A DNA stretch of 64,000 nucleotides from CAIWHR01 sp963734085 (GTDB lineage Bacteria; Pseudomonadota; Gammaproteobacteria; Burkholderiales; Casimicrobiaceae). The position numbers and the translations under genes are program-made. Shown here piece after piece: positions 1 through 8,124 of this stretch. Within the stretch, counting starts at the first letter, position 1. The number at the start of each line of letters is the position of its first letter. Below the pieces are notes generated by a model. The model was not told the origin of the DNA and did not search any database. It saw only the letters and a program-made list of their open reading frames with translations. Where the stretch lies: contig CAVTFT010000010.1 in the NCBI GenBank assembly GCA_963734085.1, forward strand, positions 186,001 through 250,000. Direction: 5' to 3'.

Positions 1-716
1 GAAGGATTGAGGGGCGTCCATACCGGCCCGGGAGCGACGGCATTGACGCGGATCCCTTTGTCCCGGAGCTGCTGCGCAAGCGTCTTCGTGAAGGCATTGA
101 TCGCGCCTTTGGTCGCGGAGTAGTCGGGCAACTCCTTTGATCCGAGAAGACCCGTCACCGAGCTCGTGGCTATGATGGACGAGCCGGGCTTGAGATGAGG
201 AATCGCAGCCCGAGCAAGCCAAAAATACGCGTAGATGTTGGTGCGGAACGTGCGATCGAACTCCTCGTCGGTGACGTCATCGAGGCTCTTGTTGCGCCTT
301 TGATGAGCGGCGTTGGAAACGAGAATGTCGAGGCCGCCGAGCTCGCGGACGGTCCTCTCCACAGCCTGCTTGCAGAACGTCGGATCCGTCAGATCGCCCG
401 GCAGCATCACGCACTTGCGGCCCAGTCCTTCGATCACGTCGCGCGTGGCATTTGCGTCCGACTCCTCCTGCGGAAGGTAAACGAAGGCGACATCGGCGCC
501 CTCCCGAGCATAAATGACAGCGACGGCGCGACCGATGCCCGAATCGCCGCCGGAGACCAAGGCAACCTTGCCTTCGAGCTTGGCGGCGGCGTGGTAGCCC
601 GGAGCCAGGAAATGCGGGCGGGGCCGCAGGCGTGACTCGAGACCAGGCGGTATCTGGTGCTGCCTGGGAAACGGCGGCGATGGTTCCGATCGCTTTGGCA
701 TGCGCGCTCCATTCAT
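1..716 (-). CDS. SDR family oxidoreductase, 3' end cut by window
   Basis: NAD(P)-dependent short-chain dehydrogenase. The reading frame runs from ATG at 716 (or the in-frame ATG at 701) to the window edge without a stop, so the C-terminus is missing. Visible parts are a proline-rich N-terminal extension of about 45 residues, then KLEGKVALVSGGDSGIGRA (cofactor loop), a SNAAHQRR segment in place of the usual NNAG, an SSVTG strand with the catalytic Ser, YSATKGA with the catalytic Tyr and Lys, and GIRVNAVAPGPVWTPL. The long N-terminus and the GGDSGIGRA loop match the YhdF/YhxC/general-stress-protein-39 group of SDRs, often part of general stress regulons. The substrate is unknown. It diverges from the lipoprotein gene at 990. 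Confidence 0.88.
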   Translation of the reverse strand, partial: MNGARMPKRSEPSPPFPRQHQIPPGLESRLRPRPHFLAPGYHAAAKLEGKVALVSGGDSGIGRAVAVIYAREGADVAFVYLPQEESDANATRDVIEGLGRKCVMLPGDLTDPTFCKQAVERTVRELGGLDILVSNAAHQRRNKSLDDVTDEEFDRTFRTNIYAYFWLARAAIPHLKPGSSIIATSSVTGLLGSKELPDYSATKGAINAFTKTLAQQLRDKGIRVNAVAPGPVWTPLNP

Positions 717-786
717 TGCGGGATCCCCCGACACAGGCATGACTTCCGGTCCTACGACGGATGACTGGGTTCGGTGCGTGGGTGCG

Positions 787-816
787 ATGGTGGCGGCCTC
801 AAACGGGGGCCACCAT
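787..816. promoter_or_regulatory. 30-bp inverted repeat between divergent genes
   Basis: ATGGTGGC at 787-794 and GCCACCAT at 809-816 are perfect 8-bp arms around a 14-base spacer. The site lies between the divergent SDR gene (start 716) and the lipoprotein gene (start 990), so an operator is possible. A transcript hairpin is the alternative. I see no other gene in 717-989. Confidence 0.35.
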
Positions 817-989
817 GGGACGCCCTCTGATTCGCGCGTAGGACGTCGCCCAAACACACCGGACTGACCCGAAAGGCGACATCCGAGCGTAGGGATGTTC
901 TTACGCGTGCATCAGGTTCGACTGATGGTGGCTGCGAGCGGCGGCTCCTAGCATCGAATCACGCACCTTTCGTCTTCGAGGAGCGCCTC

Positions 990-1451
990 ATGAATCGAAA
1001 GACAATGGTCGCCTTGATCGTCGCACCGCTCACGCCGTTCTTCATGGCGTCGTGCGCCGCGCCGACTCACTCGGGTGAGCCCATCGCCTACACGAGCGAT
1101 GCCGTGGCGGAAGTCGAATATGGATATGTCGATCGGGTCGAGCTCTGCGCGACCGGCAACGATGCTCCGGTGGGCGTGGGTACGCTCCTTTCCGGAACGG
1201 CGAGCGGCATCCTCGGCGAGCCGACCGGGCGGCGCGCAGATCTTGACGCGGCGATGATGGCGGCAGCTCCGCCGAGCGACATCGCGGTCGGCAACGAGAT
1301 CGGCCAGAACAACCGTGTCGACAGCACGCGTTACCGTATCGTCGTGCGCCTCGACTCCGGCGTCATAATGACGGTCGAGGACAAGCGCAGCACCGATTTG
1401 CGCGCGGGCGATCGCGTCCGCGTCGAGAACAACCGCGTCTCGCGGGTGTAG
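990..1451 (+). CDS. Outer-membrane lipoprotein, small, SlyB-like context
   Basis: A 153-residue protein with a short signal peptide ending in a lipobox (residues FFMASC), so Cys22 is the probable lipidated residue. The mature part contains YGYVDRVELC, then a low-complexity loop, then RYRIVVRLDSGVIMTVEDK and GDRVRVENNRV. That YxVxVRLDxG...GDRVRV pattern is typical of glycine-zipper/SlyB-type envelope lipoproteins, though the Gly-zipper helix itself is not clear. GAGGAG lies 6 bases before the ATG. Function is unknown beyond a probable envelope stress role, which I infer from the neighbours. Confidence 0.75.
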   Translation: MNRKTMVALIVAPLTPFFMASCAAPTHSGEPIAYTSDAVAEVEYGYVDRVELCATGNDAPVGVGTLLSGTASGILGEPTGRRADLDAAMMAAAPPSDIAVGNEIGQNNRVDSTRYRIVVRLDSGVIMTVEDKRSTDLRAGDRVRVENNRVSRV

Positions 1452-1485
1452 CGGTCCGCTTCGCACGGGCCATGGACGGAAGCGG

Positions 1486-2511
1486 TCAGCGATGCCCGCT
1501 TCCGCCCCTTTGTTCGAGCGAGTCCGCAATTGCCATCGGCGATCTGGCGCCGACCGAATCGCGCCCCGAAGCCCGTAGTGTTCCGTCGCCGGACGGCGTG
1601 TTGCGCGATCCCGGCATCAGCGCGTCGGCCAGCAAGGCACCCGCGAGGAATGCTGCCGCGCAAAAATAGATCCACAGCATGATGACGACAATGGTCCCCG
1701 CGGCCCCATAGGCGGAACCGAGCGCGAACTGCTTGACGTACCACCCGAGGAGGTACTTGCCGACGGCGAACAGCACGGCGCTGGCGATTGCGCCGATCCA
1801 TAACCGTCTGCCGCGCGGCGATCGATCAGGCAGCACGCGCAGCAGGCCAACAAAGGCAATCGCGACGACGATGAATCCGACGAGCTCGTTGACGATCGCT
1901 CCGGCACGGACGGCGAGGTTGCCTGCCTCGCGATCGACGAGCAGCGTCAGCGCCGCCGAGAGAACGAGCGACACGCCGAGCAGGAGGCCCGTTCCGATGA
2001 CGAGAAAGAACGACAGGGTTCGCGCACGCAGCAACGCGGCGATCGTTCCCCGCGGAACCTCGCCGAAGATCCGATTGAGCGCATGCTGCAGCTCGGCGAA
2101 CGTCGCCGTCGCGCCGATCGCGATGATCGCGGTGCCGAGCCACGCCGCCCATCCGTCGAGTTCCCCGGGAAGGCCGGGGCCGGCCACGAGTCGCTCGACC
2201 AAGCCTGCACTGTCCGCGCCGATCGAGCCCGCGATCTGCACGGACAAAAAATGTCGCGTCGCGTCGAGGCCGACCCACCAGCTGCCGACCGCGACCACGA
2301 GGATCAGAAACGGCGCCAGTGACAGCACCGTGTAGAACGCGACGGCGGCGGACAGAGAGTCGGCGTCGACCGCGTTCCACTTGTCCCAGATCCTCGTCAG
2401 CAGCGCGCCGCCATCCGGCCCGGGCGGATCTTCGACAGCGGGCGTCGACGCGATCGCCGGTTCGCGAACCGGCGACCTCTCAGGACCGGCCGTCGTTGCC
2501 GCCCGGGCCAT
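1486..2511 (-). CDS. YihY/BrkB family inner-membrane protein
   Basis: A 341-residue membrane protein of the YihY (virulence factor BrkB) family with about six hydrophobic segments, including SLSAAVAFYTVLSLAPFLILVVAVGSW near the start and LSFFLVIGTGLLLGVSLVLSA in the middle. The family motif FYTxLSLxPxLxL is clear. The exact role of the family is unsettled (it was once annotated as RNase BN in error). I chose the ATG at 2511, with GGA upstream; an in-frame ATG at 2535 would add 8 residues. It lies 73 bases after the yqjK-like gene and probably ends that operon. Confidence 0.9.
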   Translation of the reverse strand: MARAATTAGPERSPVREPAIASTPAVEDPPGPDGGALLTRIWDKWNAVDADSLSAAVAFYTVLSLAPFLILVVAVGSWWVGLDATRHFLSVQIAGSIGADSAGLVERLVAGPGLPGELDGWAAWLGTAIIAIGATATFAELQHALNRIFGEVPRGTIAALLRARTLSFFLVIGTGLLLGVSLVLSAALTLLVDREAGNLAVRAGAIVNELVGFIVVAIAFVGLLRVLPDRSPRGRRLWIGAIASAVLFAVGKYLLGWYVKQFALGSAYGAAGTIVVIMLWIYFCAAAFLAGALLADALMPGSRNTPSGDGTLRASGRDSVGARSPMAIADSLEQRGGSGHR

Positions 2512-2584
2512 CGCAGTTCCGGGCAGTCGGAGCATCGTCAGCGACGAACAATCAGGCTTGCTAGGATCGCCGTGGATTGGGTCG

Positions 2585-2905
2585 CTAGTTCTGCGGCGAT
2601 GACGCCTGGCGAAAGGCGATCAACAATCGACGTATGCCACGCGCCAGCGTCAGGACGCTGATCAGGCCGCGGGCGCCCCCTTGGCGCACAACGCGTCGCG
2701 TCGCCATCGCTGCTGCCACCATCGCCGTTATCGCAAAGCCGCGGCGCATCCAGATCACCGCGCGCAGCAGCTTGGCCTGCCCGCGCCCTTCCGCGTGTGC
2801 GAAATCGGTCCACGCCGCGCTGACGGCGACTCGCTGCGCTGCGATGCGGCGCTGTGTTTCGTTCCGCCGCATCGAGAGTGGCGGCAGCGACGAAGAGCCG
2901 CTCAT
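2585..2905 (-). CDS. YqjK-like small protein
   Basis: A 106-residue protein, partly basic, with RRNETQRRIAAQRVAVSAAWTDF near the N-terminus and a short hydrophobic stretch AITAMVAAAMATRR. Its ATG overlaps the stop of the upstream holin-like gene in an ATGA arrangement at 2902-2905, which indicates translational coupling. Order and size match yqjD-yqjE-yqjK of enterobacteria. The function of YqjK is not known. Family assignment rests mainly on context. Confidence 0.72.
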   Translation of the reverse strand: MSGSSSLPPLSMRRNETQRRIAAQRVAVSAAWTDFAHAEGRGQAKLLRAVIWMRRGFAITAMVAAAMATRRVVRQGGARGLISVLTLARGIRRLLIAFRQASSPQN

Positions 2906-3318
2906 GCTTCGGGCTCGATTCGCGGACGGATGCCATCGACGTCCCGTCGCCATTCAGCGAGCGAGTGGCGGAACAACGGGCTTGCCTGACCGAGCAAGTG
3001 TCGCAACACGAGCCACGCGCCGATGCCCACCAGTGCATACCCGGCCGCGACTGCGACGGCAACCCATGTCCGGTGCGGCGAATCCCAGGCGGCCACCAGC
3101 GCCGCCACGCCGGCAAACGCAATCGTCATCGCCATGCAGATTACGATTCCGCCGGTTGCAACGAGGATGCCGACCAGCCGAGCGCGCTCTTCGGCAAGCT
3201 CGAGCGTGAACAGCTCGAGCCGCAATCCGAGGTGCTCCCATACCGCGGCCACCAAGCGCCGACCGGCGTCGAGTATGCCGGGTCTTCCGCCCAAGCGGGA
3301 TTCGGCGAGAGGTTCCAT
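2902..3318 (-). CDS. yqjE: YqjE / phage holin 3_6 family protein
   Basis: A 138-residue protein with an amphipathic N-terminal segment (GLRLELFTLELAEERAR), two transmembrane helices (VGILVATGGIVICMAMTIAF and WVAVAVAAGYALVGIGAWLV) and a charged tail. This is the layout of the DUF1469/phage_holin_3_6 (YqjE) family, which are host inner-membrane proteins rather than phage lysis proteins. It sits 5 bases after yqjD and overlaps the yqjK-like gene by 4 bases. In enterobacteria the operon is stationary-phase and osmotic-stress inducible; here it lies behind a sigma54-type promoter. Confidence 0.85.
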   Translation of the reverse strand: MEPLAESRLGGRPGILDAGRRLVAAVWEHLGLRLELFTLELAEERARLVGILVATGGIVICMAMTIAFAGVAALVAAWDSPHRTWVAVAVAAGYALVGIGAWLVLRHLLGQASPLFRHSLAEWRRDVDGIRPRIEPEA

Positions 3319-3323
3319 GCCGT

Positions 3324-3674
3324 TCAGCGACGAATCAGCAGCGCACCGATCACGAACCCCAATCCCGCCGCGACACCGATTGCCGGCCAGGGATTGGCCC
3401 GGACATAATCATCGGTCGCAGTGGCAGCCTGCCGGCCTCGATCAACGGCGGCACGCGAAACCTCTCCGATCCGCGTTTTCGCGTCCGTCAACCGATCGCG
3501 AAACTGTTCCCGCGCCTGCGCGAGCGCTTCGCCCGAGAGGCTCGCCGTCGATCGGAGCAGCGCTTCCCCCGCGCTGATGAGATTGCGGAAATCATTCATC
3601 AGCTCTTCTTTCGACCGGGCCAGCGTCTGGCCACTGTCGGCGAGGGAGGCGCCCATGTTCGTGCTGATGTGCAT
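3324..3674 (-). CDS. yqjD: YqjD/ElaB family (DUF883) membrane-anchored protein
   Basis: A 116-residue protein with a long amphipathic helix (residues 15-80) ending in the diagnostic C-terminal anchor YVRANPWPAIGVAAGLGFVIGALLIRR. DUF883 proteins of E. coli (YqjD, ElaB) sit in the inner membrane and can bind ribosomes in stationary phase. That role is known for the family and not shown here. GGGGAGG lies 4-5 bases before the ATG. It follows the DUF1328 gene by 12 bases and heads yqjD-yqjE-yqjK. Confidence 0.92.
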   Translation of the reverse strand: MHISTNMGASLADSGQTLARSKEELMNDFRNLISAGEALLRSTASLSGEALAQAREQFRDRLTDAKTRIGEVSRAAVDRGRQAATATDDYVRANPWPAIGVAAGLGFVIGALLIRR

Positions 3675-3686
3675 CGAGCCTCCCCG

Positions 3687-3854
3687 CTACAGATTTCTGT
3701 TCATCAATCCCCAGATCAGGCTACCGATGAAGAGAATCAGGAAGATGAAGAACAGGATCTTCGCGATTCCGACGGCGCCAGCGGCGATACCGCCGAAGCC
3801 GAAGACCGCTGCGACGACGGCGATGATGAAGAACATAGCGGCGTAGTAGAGCAT
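3687..3854 (-). CDS. DUF1328 small membrane protein (YtjA family)
   Basis: A 55-residue, two-helix membrane protein beginning MLYYAAMFFIIAVVAAVFGF and containing GGIAAGAVGIAKILF, the standard DUF1328 layout. I chose the ATG at 3854 because GAGGAGG precedes it by about 5 bases; an upstream in-frame start would lie inside the ribosome-binding site. It is the first gene of a probable operon with yqjD-yqjE-yqjK and perhaps yihY. A sigma54-type promoter at 3903-3918 lies 49 bases upstream. Family function is unknown but it is commonly linked with envelope stress genes. Confidence 0.93.
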   Translation of the reverse strand: MLYYAAMFFIIAVVAAVFGFGGIAAGAVGIAKILFFIFLILFIGSLIWGLMNRNL

Positions 3855-3902
3855 AACGACCTCCTCGAGTGCGCGCCGGGCACGGCGCGACATTGATTTA
3901 GT

Positions 3903-3918
3903 AGCAGCGCGCGTGCCA
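3903..3918 (-). promoter_or_regulatory. Sigma54-type -24/-12 promoter for DUF1328-yqjDEK
   Basis: On the minus strand the site reads TGGCACGCGCGCTGCT. The -24 element TGGCACG is perfect. GG and GC have the required spacing, and the -12 element is CTGC in place of TTGC. The -12 lies about 50 bases before the DUF1328 start. Bases 3919-4076 upstream hold no gene and could carry the enhancer site. Confidence 0.7.
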
Positions 3919-4076
3919 GCGCGGGAGCGGGCTTAAGTCCCGGACGCGACAGCAGAAATCCCTTCCCGGCCAGAGCCCGCGGCGGGCTGCCACGCTCAAA
4001 TTGCATGCTGCCCGGAAAAAACTACCGAGCGAGGCGCGCGGCGGAGCCGGGGCGGCAGCCAGCGATTTCCTCCAGG

Positions 4077-4772
<696 letters not shown>

Positions 4773-4847
4773 TCGCTGCTCTCCAATGAAAACGTGAACA
4801 CGATCGCCTGCGACAGCTGCGTCGCAAGCGCAGTGACGGAGTCCCTG

Positions 4848-4997
4848 CTAATGACGCTTGAAGAACTGAACCTCGCGCTCGTGCTGCTTCGCCGCTTCCA
4901 GCGTGGTGAACGTGCCGAGGTTGCGGCGGCGCCCGGTCTTCGCGTCCTTCTTGATCGAGTACAGACGGTATCCGCCTGACTTGAGCTTGCGGATCAT
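4848..4997 (-). CDS. 49-residue basic protein, unknown function
   Basis: Starts MIRKLKSGGYRLYSIKKD, continues TGRRRNLGTFTTLEAAKQHE and ends REVQFFKRH. The sequence is short and strongly basic, with an alternating beta-strand then helix pattern. AGAGGT lies 8 bases before the ATG. Codon use is like that of the neighbours. Its ATG overlaps the stop of the upstream frame in a TGATG arrangement. Similar small proteins are common in GC-rich proteobacteria as far as I recall, but I know of no assigned role. Confidence 0.75.
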   Translation of the reverse strand: MIRKLKSGGYRLYSIKKDAKTGRRRNLGTFTTLEAAKQHEREVQFFKRH

Positions 4998-5344
4998 CAC
5001 AAACCTCTATCGCCGGTAAGGGAATGGTCGGACAAGACGCGTCGGGCCTCTCGGATGAACGTCGGGCCGACCGATCGAATCGCCACATGCAACACCTGTG
5101 CCGAGCCTTTGGATCCACCCTCGAGCTTCCCTCCGATCGGGAAGATGGCCGGCGCATTCGCACCATTGCCGGCCTTGCGCCGGTAATTGTTTCCGCACGC
5201 GTTGTAAAAGACGCCGGCCCCGGCCGTGACGTCATAGCATCCGGTGGCGCGCGAGCGCTCGACCGCGGTCGCCCGAAGCACGAGCTGCACTGGAAACCGC
5301 CTCGCGCCGATCGATGGGCCAAAACACCGGCATGGAAAATGCAC
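4997..5344 (-). CDS. Uncertain hypothetical protein coupled to 49-aa gene
   Basis: An open frame of up to 115 codons whose stop overlaps the start of the 49-residue gene. It includes ERSRATGCYDVTAG, GVFYNACGNNYRRK and APAIFPIGGKLEGG, and has G/C-rich third positions. A GTG about 20 codons downstream of the first ATG is an alternative start. I recognise no domain. The opposite strand is also open here (5024-5365) but looks less protein-like. The TGATG junction is the main argument for this gene being real. Confidence 0.35.
   Translation of the reverse strand: MHFPCRCFGPSIGARRFPVQLVLRATAVERSRATGCYDVTAGAGVFYNACGNNYRRKAGNGANAPAIFPIGGKLEGGSKGSAQVLHVAIRSVGPTFIREARRVLSDHSLTGDRGL
5328..5343 (+). promoter_or_regulatory. 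Sigma54-type promoter before Cys-rich mini-protein
   Basis: CGGCATGGAAAATGCA keeps GG and GC at exact -24/-12 spacing, with CGGCATG for the -24 element and ATGCA for the -12 element. It lies 40 bases before the ATG at 5383. Confidence 0.55.
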
Positions 5345-5382
5345 ACCGAGGCCTCGCCACCATGATGATGGAGACCAAAGCC

Positions 5383-5619
5383 ATGCCCCGATGCGAGCTC
5401 TGCGGCAACGACTACGACAAGGCGTTCACGATCACCCACAATGGCGTCGTCCACACGTTCGACAGTTTCGAGTGCGCGATCCTGGTGCTCGCGCCGACGT
5501 GCGCCCACTGCGGCTGCCGGATCATCGGCCACGGACTCGAGGACAACGGCATCTTCTATTGCTGCGCGCACTGCGCGAAGACCGCCGGTCTCGTCGAATT
5601 GCGCGATCGCGCGGCATAG
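5383..5619 (+). CDS. Cys-rich small metal-binding-type protein
   Basis: A 78-residue protein with three Cys pairs: CELC near the N-terminus, CAHCGC in the middle and CCAHC near the end, plus Cys in FDSFECAI. The pairing suggests a small zinc-ribbon or treble-clef fold, resembling TRASH-type or metallothionein-like proteins. The metal is not determined. GGAG lies 9 bases before the ATG at 5383; in-frame ATGs up to 7 codons earlier are possible. It has its own sigma54-type promoter and precedes the DUF6496 gene. Confidence 0.75.
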   Translation: MPRCELCGNDYDKAFTITHNGVVHTFDSFECAILVLAPTCAHCGCRIIGHGLEDNGIFYCCAHCAKTAGLVELRDRAA

Positions 5620-5643
5620 TCTCGCAATGTCCCCCGCCAGCAC

Positions 5644-5658
5644 CGGCACGCAACTTGC
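5644..5658 (+). promoter_or_regulatory. Sigma54-type promoter before DUF6496 gene
   Basis: CGGCACGCAACTTGC matches the consensus at every informative position except the first base. Spacing is exact. The -12 lies 42 bases before the ATG at 5701. Confidence 0.7.
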
Positions 5659-5700
5659 GTAATGCTTTTCTGTCAGCAATCACCCTACGAGGAGACCACG

Positions 5701-6195
5701 ATGCCGAATCGCAGAACCATCGAGCGCGCGAAATGGGACCGGCGTGAAGGCAAGTTGGCGAGCACGCAGGCCGGCGAATTCGTGCGCGAGGAAATGCATC
5801 ACGTGCGCGAAGGCAAGCACGGGGCGCGCTCGCCACAGCAGGCGATCGCGATCGGGCGGTCCAAGGCGCGACGCGCCGGCGTGCACCTGGGCGCGGGAAA
5901 GAAGGCAACGGCGACGATCCGGCGCAAGGCCGCACGCGACACGGCCGCTGTAATCGATCCGGGGAGGAGTGTCTCGCGCATGCGCTCGCGCGCCGTCACG
6001 GGCGCGCTCAAGCGCGAAGGCCGCGGCGCGGCATCCAAGACCGGACTCGCACGGCAGGCGAGGTCGGCGGCCAAGCGCCGGACTGCGGCGCAGCGCTCGG
6101 CTGCCGCGCGCAAGGCTGCGGCAACCCAGGGTCGGTCGGGTCGGTCCGCGGCCGCGAGAAAGGCGGCGCGCACGCGCGCGAAGCGCCGCGGCTGA
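5701..6195 (+). CDS. DUF6496 protein with histone-H1-like Arg/Lys/Ala tail
   Basis: A 164-residue protein. Residues 20-60 carry the DUF6496-like segment (HVREGKHGARSPQQAIAIG). The C-terminal half is composed almost only of Ala, Arg, Lys, Ser and Thr (for example AAARKAAATQGRSGRSAAAR), as in bacterial histone-H1-like nucleoid proteins. DNA or RNA binding is therefore likely, but inferred. GAGGAG lies 6 bases before the ATG. It is monocistronic, behind a sigma54-type promoter and followed by a hairpin before the convergent GH15 gene. Confidence 0.82.
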   Translation: MPNRRTIERAKWDRREGKLASTQAGEFVREEMHHVREGKHGARSPQQAIAIGRSKARRAGVHLGAGKKATATIRRKAARDTAAVIDPGRSVSRMRSRAVTGALKREGRGAASKTGLARQARSAAKRRTAAQRSAAARKAAATQGRSGRSAAARKAARTRAKRRG

Positions 6196-6217
6196 CAGAA
6201 AAATACAGCTCCGGCCC

Positions 6218-6236
6218 CTTCCCCACGCGCGGGAAG
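6218..6236. terminator. Hairpin between convergent genes
   Basis: CTTCCC and GGGAAG arms around a short loop lie between the DUF6496 gene and the convergent GH15 gene. There is no long T run, so it is only a possible terminator. Confidence 0.3.
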
Positions 6237-6264
6237 AGCGTGACTCGCACTTTCGGCCAACTCC

Positions 6265-8079
6265 CTAGACCCCGGGGGGTCGCGCCTTCGAGCGCCGGCT
6301 GCGATGCTCGGAGGGACCGCCACCGCGGGACAGATTGCGCGCGGTGTTGATGAGCGCGACGTGCGTCAGCGCCTGCGGGAAGTTGCCGAGCTGTCGTCCG
6401 GCGCGTGGATCGTATTCCTCGGCGAGCAGGCCGACATCGTTCGCAAGCGTGAGCAGCCGCTCGAACAGCGCCTCCGCCGCGGCGCGCTTTCCGGCAAGCG
6501 CCAGATTGTCGACGAGCCAGAACGAGCACGGCAGGAACAGTCCCTCGCCGGCAGGGAGGCCATCCAGCGCCGGCGCATTGCGATAGCGCGCGACGAGGCC
6601 ATCGACCATCAGCGTGCGTTGCACGGCGCCCAGCGTGCCGCGGACTCGGGGGTCTTTCGGCGGCAGAAAGCCCACCAGCGGAATCAGCAACAGGCTGGCG
6701 TCGACTTCGGTGGCACCGTAGTACTGGACGAACGTGCTGCGCTTCGCGTCGAAGGCGCGGCGACAGATCTGCGCATGCATCTTCGCGCGGAGCTTGCGCC
6801 AGCGCACGAGCGGCGCCCGGAGCCCGTAGCGCTCGGCTTCCTTGATCGCGCGATCGACGGCAACCCACGCCATCACCTTCGAATGCGTGAAATGCCGCGG
6901 CTCGCCGCGGACTTCCCAGATGCCGTTGTCGGGCTTTTCCCAGTTTGCCGCGACGAAGTCGACGAGCGCGCGCTCGAGGCGCCAGGCGTTCGCGTCCGGG
7001 TCGAGACCGGCGCTTCGCGCGAGGCATAGCGCATCGATCACCTCGCCGTAGACGTCGAACTGCATCTGCCGCGCAGCGGCGTTGCCGACCCGCACCGGCG
7101 CGGAGTTCTCGTAGCCCGGCAGCCAGGGCAGCGCGAGCTCGGTCAGCTCGCGCTCGCCGGCCACGCCGTAGACGATCTGCAGGTCCTGCGGCCGTCCCGC
7201 GGCTGCGCGGAGCAGCCATTGCCGCCACGCGCGCGCTTCGTCGCGATATCCGGCAAGGAGCAGCGCATAGAGTGTATACGTGGCGTCGCGCGGCCAGCAG
7301 TAGCGGTAGTCCCAATTGCGCATTCCGCCGATGTGCTCGGGCAGCGACGTCGTGGCCGCGGCGACGATCCCGCCGGTCGGCGCATAGGTGAGCGCCTTCA
7401 GCGTGATGAGCGAGCGCATCACCGCGTCGCCCCAGTGGCCGTCGTATGTGGAGCGGGCGGACCAGGCACGCCACGCCTCCTCGGTGGTGTCGATCGCCGC
7501 GTCGGGATCGATCGGCACCGGTCGCGCCTCGTGCGAGGGAAAATGCGTGAGCACGAACGGCACGCGCTGTCCGCGCGTGACGGTGAATGTGGCAACGGTC
7601 GTGAAGTCCTTGCCGTGATGTTCCGCTCCTGCCCGCAGCTCGAACGAGTCCGGGCCTGCCGTCGCGAGCAATGCGCCGTCGACGCGCCGCACCCACGGCA
7701 CGACCGTGCCGTAACCGCAGCGCAGGATGAACTCCATCCGCATCGGCACCCGGCCTCGAACGCCTTCGACGATGCGCACGATATCGGTTCGCCCCGGCCA
7801 CAGCGGCATGCAGTCGATCACGCGCGCGCGGCCCTCGGCCGTGTCGAACTCCGTCTCGAGGATCAGCGTCTCGTGGCGATAGCGGCGTTGCGTCCTGCGC
7901 ACGCGATGCCGTGGCGCGATTTGCCAGCGGCCGTGCTCCGGAGTGCCAAGAAGCGCAGCGAAACAGGCGGGCGAATCGAAGCGCGGCGCGCAGAACCAGT
8001 CGATCGAGCCGTCGCGGCCGACGAGCGCCGCGGTGCGGCTGTTGCCGATCAGCGCGTAGTCTTCGATGCGGAGCGGCAT
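6265..8079 (-). CDS. Glycoside hydrolase family 15 protein
   Basis: A 604-residue (alpha/alpha)6-barrel enzyme of the glucoamylase/trehalase family. It opens with IEDYALIGNSRTAALVGRDGSIDW, the typical N-terminal beta-domain signature of bacterial GH15 proteins. It has GGIVAAATTSLPE and the catalytic-region motif NWDYRYCWPRDA. It probably releases glucose from alpha-glucans or hydrolyses trehalose; sequence alone does not decide which. No signal peptide is visible, so it should act in the cytoplasm. It lies 45 bases after glgC in the same direction, suggesting glycogen build-up and breakdown in one operon. Confidence 0.93.
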   Translation of the reverse strand: MPLRIEDYALIGNSRTAALVGRDGSIDWFCAPRFDSPACFAALLGTPEHGRWQIAPRHRVRRTQRRYRHETLILETEFDTAEGRARVIDCMPLWPGRTDIVRIVEGVRGRVPMRMEFILRCGYGTVVPWVRRVDGALLATAGPDSFELRAGAEHHGKDFTTVATFTVTRGQRVPFVLTHFPSHEARPVPIDPDAAIDTTEEAWRAWSARSTYDGHWGDAVMRSLITLKALTYAPTGGIVAAATTSLPEHIGGMRNWDYRYCWPRDATYTLYALLLAGYRDEARAWRQWLLRAAAGRPQDLQIVYGVAGERELTELALPWLPGYENSAPVRVGNAAARQMQFDVYGEVIDALCLARSAGLDPDANAWRLERALVDFVAANWEKPDNGIWEVRGEPRHFTHSKVMAWVAVDRAIKEAERYGLRAPLVRWRKLRAKMHAQICRRAFDAKRSTFVQYYGATEVDASLLLIPLVGFLPPKDPRVRGTLGAVQRTLMVDGLVARYRNAPALDGLPAGEGLFLPCSFWLVDNLALAGKRAAAEALFERLLTLANDVGLLAEEYDPRAGRQLGNFPQALTHVALINTARNLSRGGGPSEHRSRRSKARPPGV

Positions 8080-8124
8080 CGGCGGTTCCCGGTCGTCCGC
8101 GGCAATGCTGGCGGGTTGTTGCGA

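Noticed and set aside
4810..4850. Sigma54 promoter for superoxide dismutase
   Set aside because: The best candidate keeps TTGC but lacks the invariant GG at -24.
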